64,000 bases of DNA from Pezicula radicicola (GCA_003008705.1 PDUO01000004.1:1116001-1180000), one strand, 5' to 3'; counted from the first letter of the stretch, positions 9,853 to 21,990 are shown. Numbers and translations: made by a program. Notes: a model not told the origin generated them from the sequence alone.

Positions 9853-12800
9853 ATGCTGCCAAAGAAATGCCTCTACTGTGACCGGAGGTTCTCGAAGGCT
9901 GAACATTTGAAGCGTCATCAGCGATCACGTACGTACCTACCATAGTTGCCTTTGAAGAAATATCTGTTGCTAAAAATGGAATCCAGACACGGGAGAGCGT
10001 CCATACCGCTGTTCACAATGTCAAAAGAGCTTCTCTAGAAGGTGAAACTTTTTTTTTTCAGGACGGGGACCGATTGCTGCGTGGATAATTACTAACTTTT
10101 CCTTACAGCGATGTTTTAATCAGGCATTTGAAGAATCACCCTCAAAGCTCTGGAGATGGAGAAAATGTCCCAGCAGTAGATGCTGTGGATGGAACCCAAG
10201 GACAGATCCTGGAGTCGCCATCCGTAGACCCGTCAGCAGCACATATTCAGAGCGAGAGCTTTACCCCACAGTCTGCCATTGATCCATCGTTACAGCCTTC
10301 CCTTGAAGGCTATCTTGATCGCCGGTCTTCACATCCTATGGCATCTGGTCTCGATCATCTTGCCCTGCTTGCTTCCCAGCAGAATGCTGGAAGAGCCTCA
10401 ATGGATGCAAGTATGACCGACGCGGCGAGGACACCTATGCTACATGCTGGTGAAATCCAGGACTGGAACTTTGATGTATCCGGCTCCAACTACGAACCAC
10501 AACGTATGGCTTCCGTCTCCAATTCTCAGCACAATCACCAACTTAAATTCAGTAACTCAAGTCCAAAGCCTTTAAACACGCCTTCAAATCCTGCATCACG
10601 TTTTGATCTTGGTAATCATATGAACTTTAGCAGGCAGAACGCAATGCAGATGCACATGTCACCAGGCATGAGTGGAATTGCTCAGGATAGGTCTGATATT
10701 ATGCCACATGAGCTACAGACTTGGTTTGATCAATTTGATATGGAGTCTCAGATGCAATCAGACATTTTGCAAGACTTCGGCAGTGCAGCAGGTATATTTC
10801 ACCAGCAAAGTGTAAATCCATCGCCAGCAGCATCGTACAGCCAACAGACAGCTAGAGCGCCTAGCTCTCCTTCACCGAGTACGATAATTCCTACTGAGAG
10901 GTTCGCAAAAGTGGAGCGATGTTGGCCGAACAGATCAAGCATCTATGGGCAGCAACGTCTGATGCTTACATTATGGCGGAACTGCATTTCAAAGGCCGAG
11001 GACAACTTGTTCTCGACAGCCAATCTCACAATAGAGGCAGTTGAGCAGAATCCTCAGTGTGGTTCTCGTTGGGGCCTAGATGACGATTGCAGAGATCGTT
11101 TGCAGGCCATTTTTGTCACCTCCGATAATACAAACACCGATCGAACCTCCGACACTTTTCAATCTCCCGAAGGTCTTTCGCCGTCGTCCGGAAGAGCTTC
11201 AACTGCGCATACAGATGCCGCCCAAACCACAATGCCAAATCCTGCAAGTTTCCCTCCAGCTGAAATATTTGACATAGGGTTAGACCTTTACTTCCGTCAA
11301 TTTCACCCGCTGATGCCATTTATTCACGTTCCGACATTTGCACCAAAGACTGCACCTACTTCTATGCTTCTCGTGATGTGTTTGATTGGTCTTACTGTCC
11401 TTGAAACCAAGGCAGCGCGAGCCTTTGTGCGAACCGCATTTCCGAAAACGTTAGAAAAAGTGTGCAACGAATTAGTTTCGCCGCCTCGTTCTGAAGAAGC
11501 GCGCATCGACCAGATGTCAAGCTTAGCCAGTGCTATCTTGATGCTAAATTTGTCCGAGATAACCGGGGACGAGAAACACCAAGCTCAGCAGCTGCTTTAT
11601 ACCAATGTGATTGCTACTGCTCAGCAGCATGGACTTTTAAGCTCTAGTGAAAGTCAACCACTAGAGAAGAAAGTCTTTGATAATATACTAGATCTTGATG
11701 CTAAGTGGAAAGCATGGAGCAGAGTTGAGTCAGCAAAACGGTATGTTTTCTCTTCTATGCTTCTAGTAAGGCTACTGATTAGTTTTAGATTGATCATTTG
11801 CCTGACTATGGTCGATACTTGGTATTCAGCAACATCTCATACGTCACCTGCTCTACGTCTCGATGATCTACAGTTCATCTTACCCTGTGATCCCGCTCTT
11901 TTCCAAGCGACATCGAGTACGAAATGGAACCAACTCATTACAAGGGGTTTCCCCATGTGCATGCCGAATGTCTTTTTGTCCTTGGACAAGCTGAGTCTTC
12001 CAGACCTTAGTAGACCTTTGGATGTCCTTGGTATGACCGGAATACTCTGCATAATTCGCCTGCGGGTCTCTGAGAGTTTTCACCGGCTCCTGTCCGGTAC
12101 TTCACGGCGAGCAGTCAGTCAAAGTTTTGTGCCCTGGAAAATATATGAGATGGATGCCCGGGCTAAGCTCACGCAGCCTTTAGTCGTTCAACGTAAGTTC
12201 CCGCACTGTACCTTTGTATATTGTAGCTAATATTGTTTTTAAAGTCATACACACATACGGTCCGGTGCTCTGCAATATGAACCCGAACTGCATGACTCTA
12301 TGGCACAATATAAACATAATGTTGCTTGCTGATCTTCGCCTTTTCGAACTTGGGGCCGGATGCGCCGGCGCAGAGTCGGCAAGACAGGCTTTAGACGATA
12401 TAGCAATTTGGACCACGACTGCTGCAGCTAGAAGAGCATGTTTACATTCTGGACAAAGTTTTAGATTGATGTCGAATCGCAGAGCCTCGGATGGAGATCC
12501 ATTCCATGCTTCGAGCGGATTATTCATATCCGCTTTAATCCTGGGCCTTTACGTATTCATGTCTCCCACAAGAGTCGAGGAGACTGGGCGTGCTAATTCC
12601 GGATTCGATTTAACCGATGAGATCGACTGGGAAGTGGTAGGCAGCGAAGGCTTAGCTTCCGTTCAACACGGAAATGTCGACGATGCCGCAGTCAACTTTA
12701 TCAGAGGTGGAGGCAAAGTCAGATTCAATGGCGTCGTCCATGAGCCTGGTTACAATTCAGCACGGCGGATCCTACTTGATTACGCACGACTACTGGAGGA

Positions 12801-12894
12801 CATCGGAAGATGGCGAGTAAAAGTCAACCAATATTCGCGAGTACTTCGGATCATGTCGGACGCCTTAGTTGATGTTGACATGTTAGGACAATAA
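9853..12894 (+). CDS. C2H2 (two-finger) transcription factor with fungal-specific regulatory domain
   Basis: Probable pathway-specific nuclear regulator of the surrounding cluster. Five exons: 9853-9928, 9987-10041, 10109-11740, 11789-12192 and 12245-12894, giving 938 residues. Two C2H2 fingers lie at the extreme N-terminus: CLYCDRRFSKAEHLKRHQRSH, then after a TGERPYR linker CSQCQKSFSRSDVLIRHLKNH (split by an intron). Helix residues K-A-E-H-L-K-R and R-S-D-V-L-I-R resemble the CreA/Mig1/Msn2 class, which reads G-rich boxes. Residues ~45-350 are low-complexity Ser/Gln/Pro-rich. From ~400 there is a fungal_trans-like domain (LYFRQFHPLMPFIHVPTF, then helical segments to the end). It is the only regulator among the catabolic genes. 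Its predicted G(T/C)GGGG site matches boxes in the cluster promoters. The target genes remain inference. Confidence 0.88.
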
Positions 12895-12976
12895 TAAGAC
12901 TTCATATTTCAGGTTCAAATTATGGTATCATGAAGGGCGAACTCAAAACTGGAGTAAAATACAAAAAGTCAAATAA

Positions 12977-14837
12977 TCAATGAGAGACGCGGCCGATATT
13001 GGGATTATGGTAAAAATCAACCCGCTTACGTTCTGCCGCCTTTTCGTCCTTTACCTTCTGAAGGAGCTCTTTGATCCCTTCCGACGCAGAGAACCTGTCT
13101 GGAAGCTTGTCCCAGACTTTAGGGTCAGTCCCATGTTCGGACAGTGTTCCACAGCCTTCACGAGCGTATTCAGTGAAGAGGAAAGTCCGGCTACTTTCCA
13201 CCATGATGGTCATTTGGTCTATATTACCCGTTAGTGTTTTCCATTCAATGTAACAAAGGACCTGGCTCTGACGACTAGCTCCAAATTAAGGTGAAAAAAA
13301 AGGAACTTATTGTACGTACTCTCGAGGATCTTTCTCAGCTGGTTCTCTTGAATTTGCATCTCAAGAACGTAACCGTCTGAGAAGCCGCCATGTGGCGTAT
13401 GACCTCCATCAAAGCTTCCACCACCGGGTTTGAAGTCGTCTGAGCGGCCGAGACCATTACCATACAAACAGGCAAGGAATTCAGAAGCAGAATTTCGATG
13501 GAAGTATGGCAGTCTGAAGCTGTTTTGAGCGACATCGTAACGTGGACCAAACCAAAGGAAATCTGCAAGCGGTGTGTTGGGATCGCGAGATTTCGCAGTG
13601 AGAACTGTGTTGATGGAAGGATCCGTGTGATCGATTGATGTGGAGTTTTGAGAAGAGAACTTTGTCAAGTCGTACTGTAGGTTATAAAAGTTAGCTCGCC
13701 AGCCTATCCACCTGGACTGTAATCACATACCTTGTAAGGGATCACATTTCCATGCCAGGCAAGAAGATCGTAGGGACTGTGATCTTGCTTGATCGCAATA
13801 AGTTTCCCGTTGGTCTTATTGACGATCGAAAAGTCGACATGCAAATCATCATCGATATGAGCCACCGGGTAAAGGAAGTCCCTCGCATTAGCAAGACCGT
13901 GACCACCAATGGGTCCCAAATCAGGAAGTTCCCACATAGAACCCCAAACCTCGGTAATATAACCCCTCGCAGCCTTAGTCCCTTCAGCAAGTCTAACACT
14001 AAACCTCACACCCCTCTGCACCACAAAGATCTCTCCAGGCTGAAGGTACAACATCCCAAATTCGGTCTGAATATCCAAATTTCCTTCCTGGGCACAAAGG
14101 AGGAAATCTCCATCGTTGTTACAGAAGGAGCGTTGGGTCATGGAACTGTTTATCATGTAGACGTATAAGGCTATTCCTTCTCGGATGTTGGGATCTCCAC
14201 TACCGGCTAGTGTGTGCAGTCCATCTACAAAGTCGATTTTTTGATCGGAGGGGGGCAGCGGGAAGGGTTTCCATTCTGCTTGCTCCGAGAGGGTTTGCAC
14301 TTTTGGGTTGCAGGAGAGGAAACAGTTTTCTAGGTCGGATTTGTGGGTGATTGGGTGGTAGCCGTCTTGGGGGAGTGTTAGTTTTTTGGGTTTGGGATGT
14401 TTGGGATGAGGGAAGAGGTTTAAAGACTTACTGTGTGCAGCAGCTGGTCTTGCTCTGTACATGTATGTACTCATATTTGCATGGCGAGGTGCTGCGAATG
14501 CGGAATAAGTGATTCCTTCTGTGTAGAGACCAAAGCGGACTTCTTGAGGATTCTAGAAACCAATAGGGTTAGCAATTTCTTGCTAGATAGGAAGAATTTG
14601 GAGATACTGATAGAAGGGGTTGTAAGAGAGAGGTAAAAAAGAACATCTTACATTCTGTCCAGCTGGAAGTGTACCAGGAATCACTTCTGATTGATGACGG
14701 TTTCCCCATCCTTGGAGATACTCGTATGGATCGTTCTCTCGTGTTGGTTTGGTTCGTTGGAGATCCGTGTAGTGGAAGATCTTTTGGGGATCTGTTGCTG
14801 GCTTTCGGGGGATTATTACGTATTCTTGATCACCCAT
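12977..14837 (-). CDS. hmgA-like: Homogentisate 1,2-dioxygenase family ring-cleavage enzyme
   Basis: A non-haem Fe(II) dioxygenase of the cupin-type HmgA family, which opens the ring of homogentisate to maleylacetoacetate. Exons on the minus strand: 14837-14652, 14552-14432, 14365-13731, 13674-13320 and 13218-12977, giving 512 residues, longer than the ~445 of typical members. Diagnostic segments: YEYLQGWGNRHQSEVIPG, LPAGQNNPQEV across the first junction, LLAWHGNVIPYK (catalytic His), then YFHRNSASEF and HTPHGG with the two Fe-binding His and Glu. The 14431-14366 intron is 66 nt with no stop, so it is easily missed. Its GTAAGT donor, CTAAC branch point and AAG acceptor, and the better fit of AAAHNGYHP to the family, argue for splicing. 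The fumarylacetoacetase and maleylacetoacetate isomerase genes that usually accompany hmgA are absent, so a related substrate is possible. A further intron from ~13027 could alter the last ~15 residues. Confidence 0.9.
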
Positions 14838-16414
14838 TTTTGGAGTTGTTGCTCTTGCTTTTGTTTATTTTGTGTCAATTTTTTTGGGAAGTTGGAAGAG
14901 AGGAAATTGAATTGAAGAAGTTTGGATTGAATAGATTTGTTCTTCAAAGGATACGAAGAGGTTTTTATTCTTTCTTTTGTTGAAAGAGCTTTTCGTTTCT
15001 TGGATTGTGGCTTCTGTTTTTTGTTTTTGGACTTTTGGTAATTACTTAGGTAAAAGTAACAGATAGTCCCATATTCAGAGAAACCCATATATCTATCTAC
15101 TCCTCATACCCCAAGGCCAAAGGAAGTCCATCATCCATGACCGCCAACCATAAGGTGGGTGGGGCGACGGGAAAGAACCACAAACAGTTACGGGTACGGG
15201 AGTTAAGTGGATGCCCATCAACCGATTGTGGGGTTTTTGTACCAGTTTATCTGTATGGATCAGCTCACCACATCAGTTTTCTAGAAGATCTGTGCGGGGA
15301 GGAAGATGTGGCTAGGATTAGTGTTTTTGAGGTTTCATGCCTCGGTTACTGCTGGCTGCTTCGTAATTGCTTTGTTTTGTTTTGTTTTGTTTTGTAAAAA
15401 AGTTTTACGATTAGGATTGTTTGTGTTTATTGTGGATGCCCCACCTAATGCTAGTACTATACTGTACGAAGTAGTGAATCCCAAGGACGACTAAGCTTCC
15501 AAAACTTTTGTAACCTCGTATGTATGATTGATTGATGGGGTTTTCGGGTTTTTTTTTTGGTAAGTATTCGAATGTGTCTTTCGTACGGAAGTACAGTAGT
15601 GGAGTTAGTTGTACGAAATGTGAGTGTCTGTGATTGTTTTTTTTATTACGAAGGTGTGTGGTACACCGTACTTTACTTTACGAGTATCAAGCATTAACTC
15701 GACGTACGAAAGCTGTATGTAGGTTCCCACGCCCCGCTTTGTATGGAGGGTATATCCACTAGTAAGTATGGTCAGTAGCACCGAGGATCCGAGACAGATG
15801 GTTGTAGCGTTTGTGGGCTTTCTTGATGGTTTATGGGAGGTTGATGCTTGGTTGTTTTACTGTAATTAGGTGGATGCTTGAATTGTGGTGCTTGGTGGGT
15901 TTTTCGTTTTTGGAGGGACGTTGGTTATGCTACGGTAATAGAGACTTTGGAGGTTTTGTAAATGGATTGATTGAGCGAGCCTCGCTAAGGTTTTGGAGTT
16001 GGTGTCTCGCTTAGAGGAGAGAGTTGTGATTTTGATGTTAACTTGTGGAGATGATTATTTTGTGATTGTTGATTTATGGGTGATTATTCTTGGCGGATTG
16101 AAATTTGTGGATTTTTTTTATTGCTAGTTAGTTTTTTGACGAAGTTTGATAGAAGAAATTTTTTTGTAGGCGTTGGTTTTATGAGACTTGTCATCAGATG
16201 AGTGCTGTTGGGAACTTTTGGGGTCTTTTGGTGTTTACATGCTAATGTATGCTTGTTGAATATATTTTGAGAACTCCCTATGACTTTCGACTTTTAGTGA
16301 AGCAATAACCTGTGATTTGCAAGCTTATGGAAGACCTTAAGTTGCCAGGTTTGCAAAACTGTGCTTTTCTCTCATCAAAGTCCGAACTGATTATCCTTCG
16401 ACTTAGCAGCAACT
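14838..16414. promoter_or_regulatory. Upstream region of the dioxygenase gene; otherwise gene-free
   Basis: 1.58 kb without a convincing gene. GTGGGG boxes occur at 15159-15164, 15228-15233 and 15439-15444 (reverse), and GCGGGG at 15294-15299 and about 15732. All are upstream of the dioxygenase start at 14837. A TTTTG microsatellite lies at 15371-15395. Beyond about 15750 the sequence is T/G-rich with no recognisable feature up to the lyase stop codon. Confidence 0.45.
15371..15395. repeat. TTTTG pentanucleotide microsatellite
   Basis: Five consecutive TTTTG-type units in the intergenic region upstream of the dioxygenase gene. Simple repeat with no gene association beyond position. Confidence 0.85.
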
Positions 16415-18066
16415 TCAATTCCTGAGTGCTAAAACATCATCAACCATCTGCATAGAAGACCCCAAATAATTCACAGGATCACACAGCGCCTTCAACTTCT
16501 CCTCACTCAACTCAGCCGTAACCTCCCCTTTCGTAACCAAACACTCAAACAACGTAGATTTCCCCTCAATAGCCTCCTTGCAAGCCTCATAAACAACATC
16601 ATGAGCTTTCCCTCTTCCTAAAAACGGTGCTAAGCCCATCATGACTGCCTCACCAACGATCAACCCTTTTGTAGAATGAAGGTTCTTCGCCATTTGATCC
16701 GTGTTTACTACAAGACCTGAGAGTGCAAAGTCGGCTTGATGGAGTGCTCCTACTGCTATTACGAAACTTTCTGGTATGGCTACCCATTCTAGGTGCCAGG
16801 GTCCGGATGCTCGTTCGAAGTCGGAGACCATTCCGTCGAGGACTAGACTGGCGTTTGAGCGGAGAATTTTGGATGCTGCTAGGATTACTTCGCTTGAGAT
16901 TGGATTTCGTTTCTGTGTAGTCCGAGGAGTTAGTTATTGGATTTTTTTCAGTGAATAGAGTAAGAACCAGTTCTCCGAAGCTGTAGCATTACTTGAGCAG
17001 TAGAAGTATTTCTCACAGTCCAAGATATCAATGGAAAATTGAATTCATGGATACGCACCTGGGGCATGGTGGAAGAAGCTCCACGATGGGGAACAAATGG
17101 TTCCGACACCTCACCAAGCTCATTCGAAGACATAATAATGAGATCAAGAGCAATCTTCCCAAGCGATCCTCCAATAAGTCCCAGAAAGTTCATTATCTCC
17201 GCAATACCATCCCTAGCAACATGCCACGTTATTGAGGGATTCTCGAGACCCAATTCCTTCGCCATTGCACTTCGAACCCGGAGTCCATCATCACCATCCC
17301 CCAAAGAAGCCAGCGTTCCAGCAGCGCCTCCATATTGTACCAACAGAGCTCGGGGTCGTAATTGACGAAGTCGTTCCTGATGACGCTGTAAACTCGACAG
17401 CCAAACTGCACATTTATAACCAAACGTCACGGGTAAAGCGTGCTGAAGATGTGTTCTACCAGCCATCGGTGTATTTTTATGCTTCTCTGCTAATGCCTCA
17501 AGACTGTGACAGACATCACTAAGAAGTCTTTCAACAATTTCCAAACCGGTTTTGATTTGTAACATGCTAGCCGTATCCATGATATCTTGTGTTGTTGCTC
17601 CCCAGTGAACATAGCGGCCGGCTTCTTCATCACACATCGCTGCGAGTTGTGTGACGAGTGGTAGGATGGGATATCCAACTATTTCTGTCTCATTTCGAAG
17701 CTTTTCAATATCTAATTTATCTCCTTTTGCTGAGCTGGTAATTGCACTTCCAATGTGTTCTGGAATTACTTTACACGAAGACTGGGCTCGAGCCAGAGCC
17801 GTCTCCGTGTCAATACATCGATTGATGTATGCAGAATCGGTAAATACCTATCCAAAGATGCTTAGCTGCAGGAAATCAATTGGAGTACCTGTTTCTTTCT
17901 TACTTACCTTTCTGATCTCATCGGTTCCAAAAAGTGATCGGAAAATACTCGAGTCAATAGCACTAACGGAACCCATATTTCGAGAAAATCTTTTGGCCGT
18001 GTACTTGCTCAGCGGCCGGAGGGTATGTGCTCGAATGATAGCAGTGCCTAGACGCAGTAAAGACAT
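16415..18066 (-). CDS. PcaB-type lyase (3-carboxy-cis,cis-muconate cycloisomerase / fumarase-ASL superfamily)
   Basis: A member of the class II fumarase/adenylosuccinate lyase superfamily, closest in look to bacterial-type 3-carboxymuconate cycloisomerase. Exons 18066-17908, 17847-17059 and 16912-16415 give 481 residues. Seen: SSIFRSLFGTDEIRKVF near the N-terminus (typical PcaB opening), GATTQDIMDT, the AGRTHLQHALP His segment, and GASSTMPQ joined over an intron to KRNPIS, the superfamily active-site serine loop. The C-terminus is the PcaB-type domain. The first ~30 residues (MSLLRLGTAIIRAHTLRPLS, then KYTAKRFSRN) are Arg-rich, lack acidic residues and look like a mitochondrial presequence. 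Ascomycetes usually perform the carboxymuconate step with an unrelated beta-propeller enzyme, so this gene is notable in a catabolic cluster. Which ring-fission product it acts on is unknown; true adenylosuccinate lyase is less likely. Confidence 0.85.
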
Positions 18067-18581
18067 GTCCCAATTAATAGAAGAATTTTGCAATCTAAGC
18101 TATTTGCTCTTGTTTCTCCTAGCAAGTGATTTGTTGTTCTGCCATCAATTTTTCTCGCAGCTCATGCACTGATGTTGATGTTGGCGTTGCCCACCCCACA
18201 TGCTTGAAGAGTGGGAGTATCATCGTGTCGTACAGTATGCCCCACGGGGTGTGTTTAAATAAGAGGTGTGTTAGCGAGGTGAGGTGTGTTTAGAATAGTG
18301 GTCGATCTTTGTTTGAGACACGAGATATTCACACTCCCCATCATCTAAACTTGTCATTGCAGTGAGTGCTCCTCAGCTTGAAACTTCATGTTTACGTTAC
18401 TTTTTCCCAAATATGATTCACATTGAAGTAAAATTTATTCAAGGCCTCACTGTCAACAGGGAGGAAATAGGTAGCTTAGCGAGGTGAAGCTTGGATATTG
18501 GAGACTATTATTACGTTCCGGGTCTCCAGAAGGAACATTACACCCTTTGGAATTTCAACAGCATCACTACTCTTCGAGTTT
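18067..18581. promoter_or_regulatory. Promoter region of the lyase gene
   Basis: 515 bp between the lyase start and the thiolase stop, both on the minus strand. GTGGGG boxes (reverse) lie at 18194-18199 and 18240-18245, about 130-180 bp upstream of the lyase ATG. The second is part of a GCCCCACGGGGTG inverted arrangement. No ORF is supported. Confidence 0.5.
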
Positions 18582-20133
18582 TTACTCCCTTACAAATAGA
18601 GAAGCAACACCCAAACCCGTTGAAGCACACATACTGACAATCCCAACCTCCCTATCCGTCCTCTCCAACTCAGCAAACAAAGTCGCCGTTTGTCTCGCTC
18701 CCGTAGCTGCCGTAGGATGTCCAAGTGCAATAGCTCCACCCTTTGGATTAACCTTCGCTGGATCAAGACCAAGCTTCTCTATGCAATAAAGTGCTTGACT
18801 AGCAAAAGCCTCATTAAGTTCAAAGAGATCAACATCGCTAAGTGATATACCAGCGTGTTTGCATAAAGCTGGGATTGCGAAGATGGGCGAAATTCCCATC
18901 TCGTCTGGATTGCAACCTGCGACTTGTGTTCCGACGAATCTTCCGATGGGTTTGTGACCATTGGCTTCTGCCCATGAACGACGGGCCAGGATTACAGCTG
19001 CAGCTCCGTCTGATATTTGGCATCTTTCTACTGTCAACTGGACTGTTTTGTGTGATTTGAAGAAAGTTTGAACTTACGAATTTCCAGCAGTGCTAGTACC
19101 ATCACTCTTAAAAGCAGGTTTCAGAGAAGAGAGTTTCTCAAAAGTTAACCCATTTCTGATTCCATCATCACGCACGACTTCTTTAGATGTTTCTTCTCCT
19201 GTCTCCGAGATTGTGGTGATCGTCACCGGCACAATTTCACGGTCAAAGTAGCCCTTTGTCTGAGCTTCTGCTGCTCGGCGATGACTTTCAACTGCAAACT
19301 CGTCTTGTGCTTTGCGAGTGATGCCGTATCGCTCGGCAACATTTTCGGAAGTCATACCCATTGGCATTAAGCAGTCTCTTGCGTCTTTGACTGAAGATTT
19401 CCTGAGACGGGGCGATACGTCTTGTGGGATTCCTCTGGATGCATAGTTTCGGGACCTGAAAGCTCTTGGGTTAGTATTTTAATCTGGTTAAAAAAAAGTT
19501 CAAGGCAATTAAGCAAGAGCTCTTAAGCTTTGCTTTTTACAAGACTGGTATCTCAAGTTTGCGAAACAAAACGTGGAAATAAAAGTATGGAAAGTATACA
19601 TACATACTCTCGACACCACCTCCCAAACCTACATTAATCTGACCAGCCATAATAGCATGAGAAATATGAGTAATAGCCTGAAGACTACTAGAACACTGAC
19701 GATTGACAGTATGAAAAGTAGTCGAATTCGGGAATCCAGCATTACTAAATAACAACTCATCAGTCACAAAATCCAAAACAGAACCTTCATAACGAACGAA
19801 AATTACATACTTAAGAGCCATTCTACCAGTCTTTGCAAAACCTAACTCAGCAAGTACATTTCCAATGAGTACATCATTAACATCTTTTGGTTTAACTCCA
19901 GCTCTTGAAACAGCTGCTTGCATGATCTATCTCTATACTTAATTTCTCTGATGTCGGAAATGGGTGGATTAAAGAGAATGAATACGTACAGGTTCAAGAA
20001 TATCCTCTGGATATGCATCACAGAAACCACCTTTAAAAGCTCGTGTTACGGGACTACGAACTGCTGATAATAAGACAACATCATTTGCAGTCTTTTGAGA
20101 AAGTTTCCGAGCTGCTGTACGAAGGGTTGCCAT
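18582..20133 (-). CDS. Thiolase (3-oxoacyl/3-oxoadipyl-CoA thiolase type)
   Basis: Cleaves a 3-oxoacyl-CoA with CoA to acetyl-CoA plus a shortened acyl-CoA. In this cluster 3-oxoadipyl-CoA is the natural candidate. Exons 20133-19990, 19926-19811, 19744-19604, 19455-19078 and 19023-18582 give 406 residues, normal for the family. The nucleophilic Cys is in NRQCSSSLQA, then NEAFASQ, the catalytic His in GGAIALGHPT and the second Cys in MCASTGLG. The 19810-19745 intron is 66 nt and has no in-frame stop. Removing it restores MALNNAGFPNSTTFH, as expected for the family. The ATG at 20133 gives MATLRTAARKLSQK, a weak mitochondrial- or peroxisomal-type leader. It is divergent from the Fe-ADH gene, with a shared 308-bp promoter. 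Ordinary fatty-acid thiolase cannot be excluded by sequence; the context favours the aromatic route. Confidence 0.9.
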
Positions 20134-20441
20134 ATTGAAGACGAATTCTTTGGCAAATTTTTGAGACCTGAATTGAGGATACACGATTATCACGAAGTAC
20201 CAAAGTGGAAAAGAAATCTCAGGGTCACAAGTCATTCATTCATTCCATACAGCCTCGTCTAGAGGAGGAGACATGCAAGGCTACGAGTTAGTTGTATTTA
20301 TGCATGTGGGGCTTTTAGGCTTTGCATTCATTGCATTATTGCACTTGCCCCACAAACTTCTCACAACGACATCTGATCTGCCCTCGAAAGAAGTATCATT
20401 GAATCAAATATTGATTGTATCTTGATTGATCAATTACAATC
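20134..20441. promoter_or_regulatory. Bidirectional promoter, thiolase and Fe-ADH genes
   Basis: 308 bp between divergent start codons. It contains two GTGGGGC boxes in inverted orientation at 20306-20311 and 20348-20353, about 40 bp apart and roughly central. This is an arrangement suited to co-regulation of both genes by one factor. Confidence 0.6.
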
Positions 20442-21990
20442 ATGGCTTTACCAGGAACAAGCGACGTTCAGGTTGATAGTAGCCTCAAGGGTCATTATGT
20501 TGCTTCACCTATCAAGTCGATGATTTATGGTAGAGGTATGAGGACGGAGATCTGAGGAGAATGGAGGAATGTTTTCTGATGGGATATTATAGGTACTATA
20601 AAGTCCTTACCTGAAGCTATTTCAAGTCTAGGAGCTTCAAAAGCCTTTATTATAACCGGCAGCTCACTAAGCACCAAAACGCCTGTGATTTCCGAAGTTG
20701 AGAAGCTCTTGGGTAATTCTCATGTTGGAACATTCAATAAGATCGGTCAACATGCGTACGTACTTTCATCACTTCAAAAACAGATCCCACAGATCCCAAA
20801 ATTACCAGGAACTTCTTTTAGCTGATCCTTTTTTGTATCTATTTTATTAGACCGATATCAGCAATTCGCGAAGCGACGGATTTGGTCAAGAACGCTCAAG
20901 CAGATGTACTCATATCTATTGGTGGAGGAAGTCCAATTGATAGTGCAAAAGCAATTGCATACCAGATTCATGAAGCGACGGGTACTTGGATACCAAGCAT
21001 TGCTGTACCTACTACACTCAGTGTAGCAGAAACTACACAAAATGCTGGGTTTACGACTGAAGAACGGAAGAAGATTGCTGTTAGCCATCCGGAGCTTGTG
21101 CCAAAAGGTACTTGCACATTATTTCTTCCAATTAACAAAATTTTACTGCACTGACAGCTAACTCTGCTGCGTACCTAGTTGTTGTATACGATGGAGATAT
21201 TGCGTTATACACACCTACATCCCTCTGGACGAGCACAGGAGTAAGTTCCTATCATCAAAATCTGTTCTAGTAATACTAAGAAAAATAGATACGAGCCCTG
21301 GACCACTCAATAGAACTCCTCTACCACCCCCTAGCAAGTGAAATCCCGACCAAAAGACTAGCTCTAGAAGCAATCCGAGACCTCTTCACCTACCTTCCAA
21401 TCTCCAAAAACGAACCCACAGACGCAAACGCAAGACAGAAACTCTTCCTCGCAGCCTACGCTTCTTTATTTCCTTTCTTATATACCGGAGGTGTAGGTTT
21501 GAGTCACAGTATTGGTCATTCTTTGGGAGCTACTTATTCAATTCCTCATGGAATTACTTCTTGTTTGACTCTAGCTCCTGTTATTAAGTTGAAGGCGAGT
21601 ACGAAACCGGAGGAGGCGAAGCAGATTGCTAGGGTTTTGCCGTATATTGGGTTGGAGAGTAAGGGGGATTTTGGAGAGGATTCGAGGTGTGTGAGTGAGG
21701 CTGTTGAGGGGTTGGTTACGGAGCTTGGTCATAAGTCGACTTTATCTCAGGTAATGCCCTTTTTTTGCTTTCTTTCCTCTTTTTGTTTGGAGTTGAAATA
21801 TGTGCTAATCTATCGTTTTTAGTATAATGTTCCGGCTGGTGATGAAGAGCCAATTGCTCTACATGCGCTGGCGGGTGGTCGGGAGCATCCGGATTTTGCT
21901 AATGGTACGTTGTGCTTGAAGGTTTTAGATTAGCTGTGTAGTATACTGACGGTGAATTTAGTTGTTAACATTGTTCGTGCCTTGTATTGA
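20442..21990 (+). CDS. Iron-containing alcohol dehydrogenase, maleylacetate reductase type
   Basis: Probably reduces maleylacetate to 3-oxoadipate with NAD(P)H, the entry to the 3-oxoadipate route. Exons 20442-20535, 20593-20755, 20851-21107, 21179-21240, 21289-21750, 21823-21904 and 21962-21990 give 382 residues. Motifs: LISIGGGSPIDSAKA (dinucleotide-binding GGGS), IAVPTTLSVAE, and SHSIGHSLGATYSIPHG, which supplies the His residues that bind the metal in Fe-ADHs. Maleylacetate reductases often use this site with changed or no metal. The last exon is only 29 nt. No targeting sequence is obvious. It lies between thiolase and CoA-transferase genes, both enzymes of 3-oxoadipate use, which supports the assignment. 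A related Fe-ADH with another substrate remains possible. Confidence 0.85.

Noticed and set aside
12977..13030. Extra intron at the 3' end of the dioxygenase gene (GTAAGC donor near 13027)
   Set aside because: Both the spliced and unspliced ends are plausible. The unspliced stop at 12977 is simpler and avoids overlapping the convergent regulator's 3' UTR.
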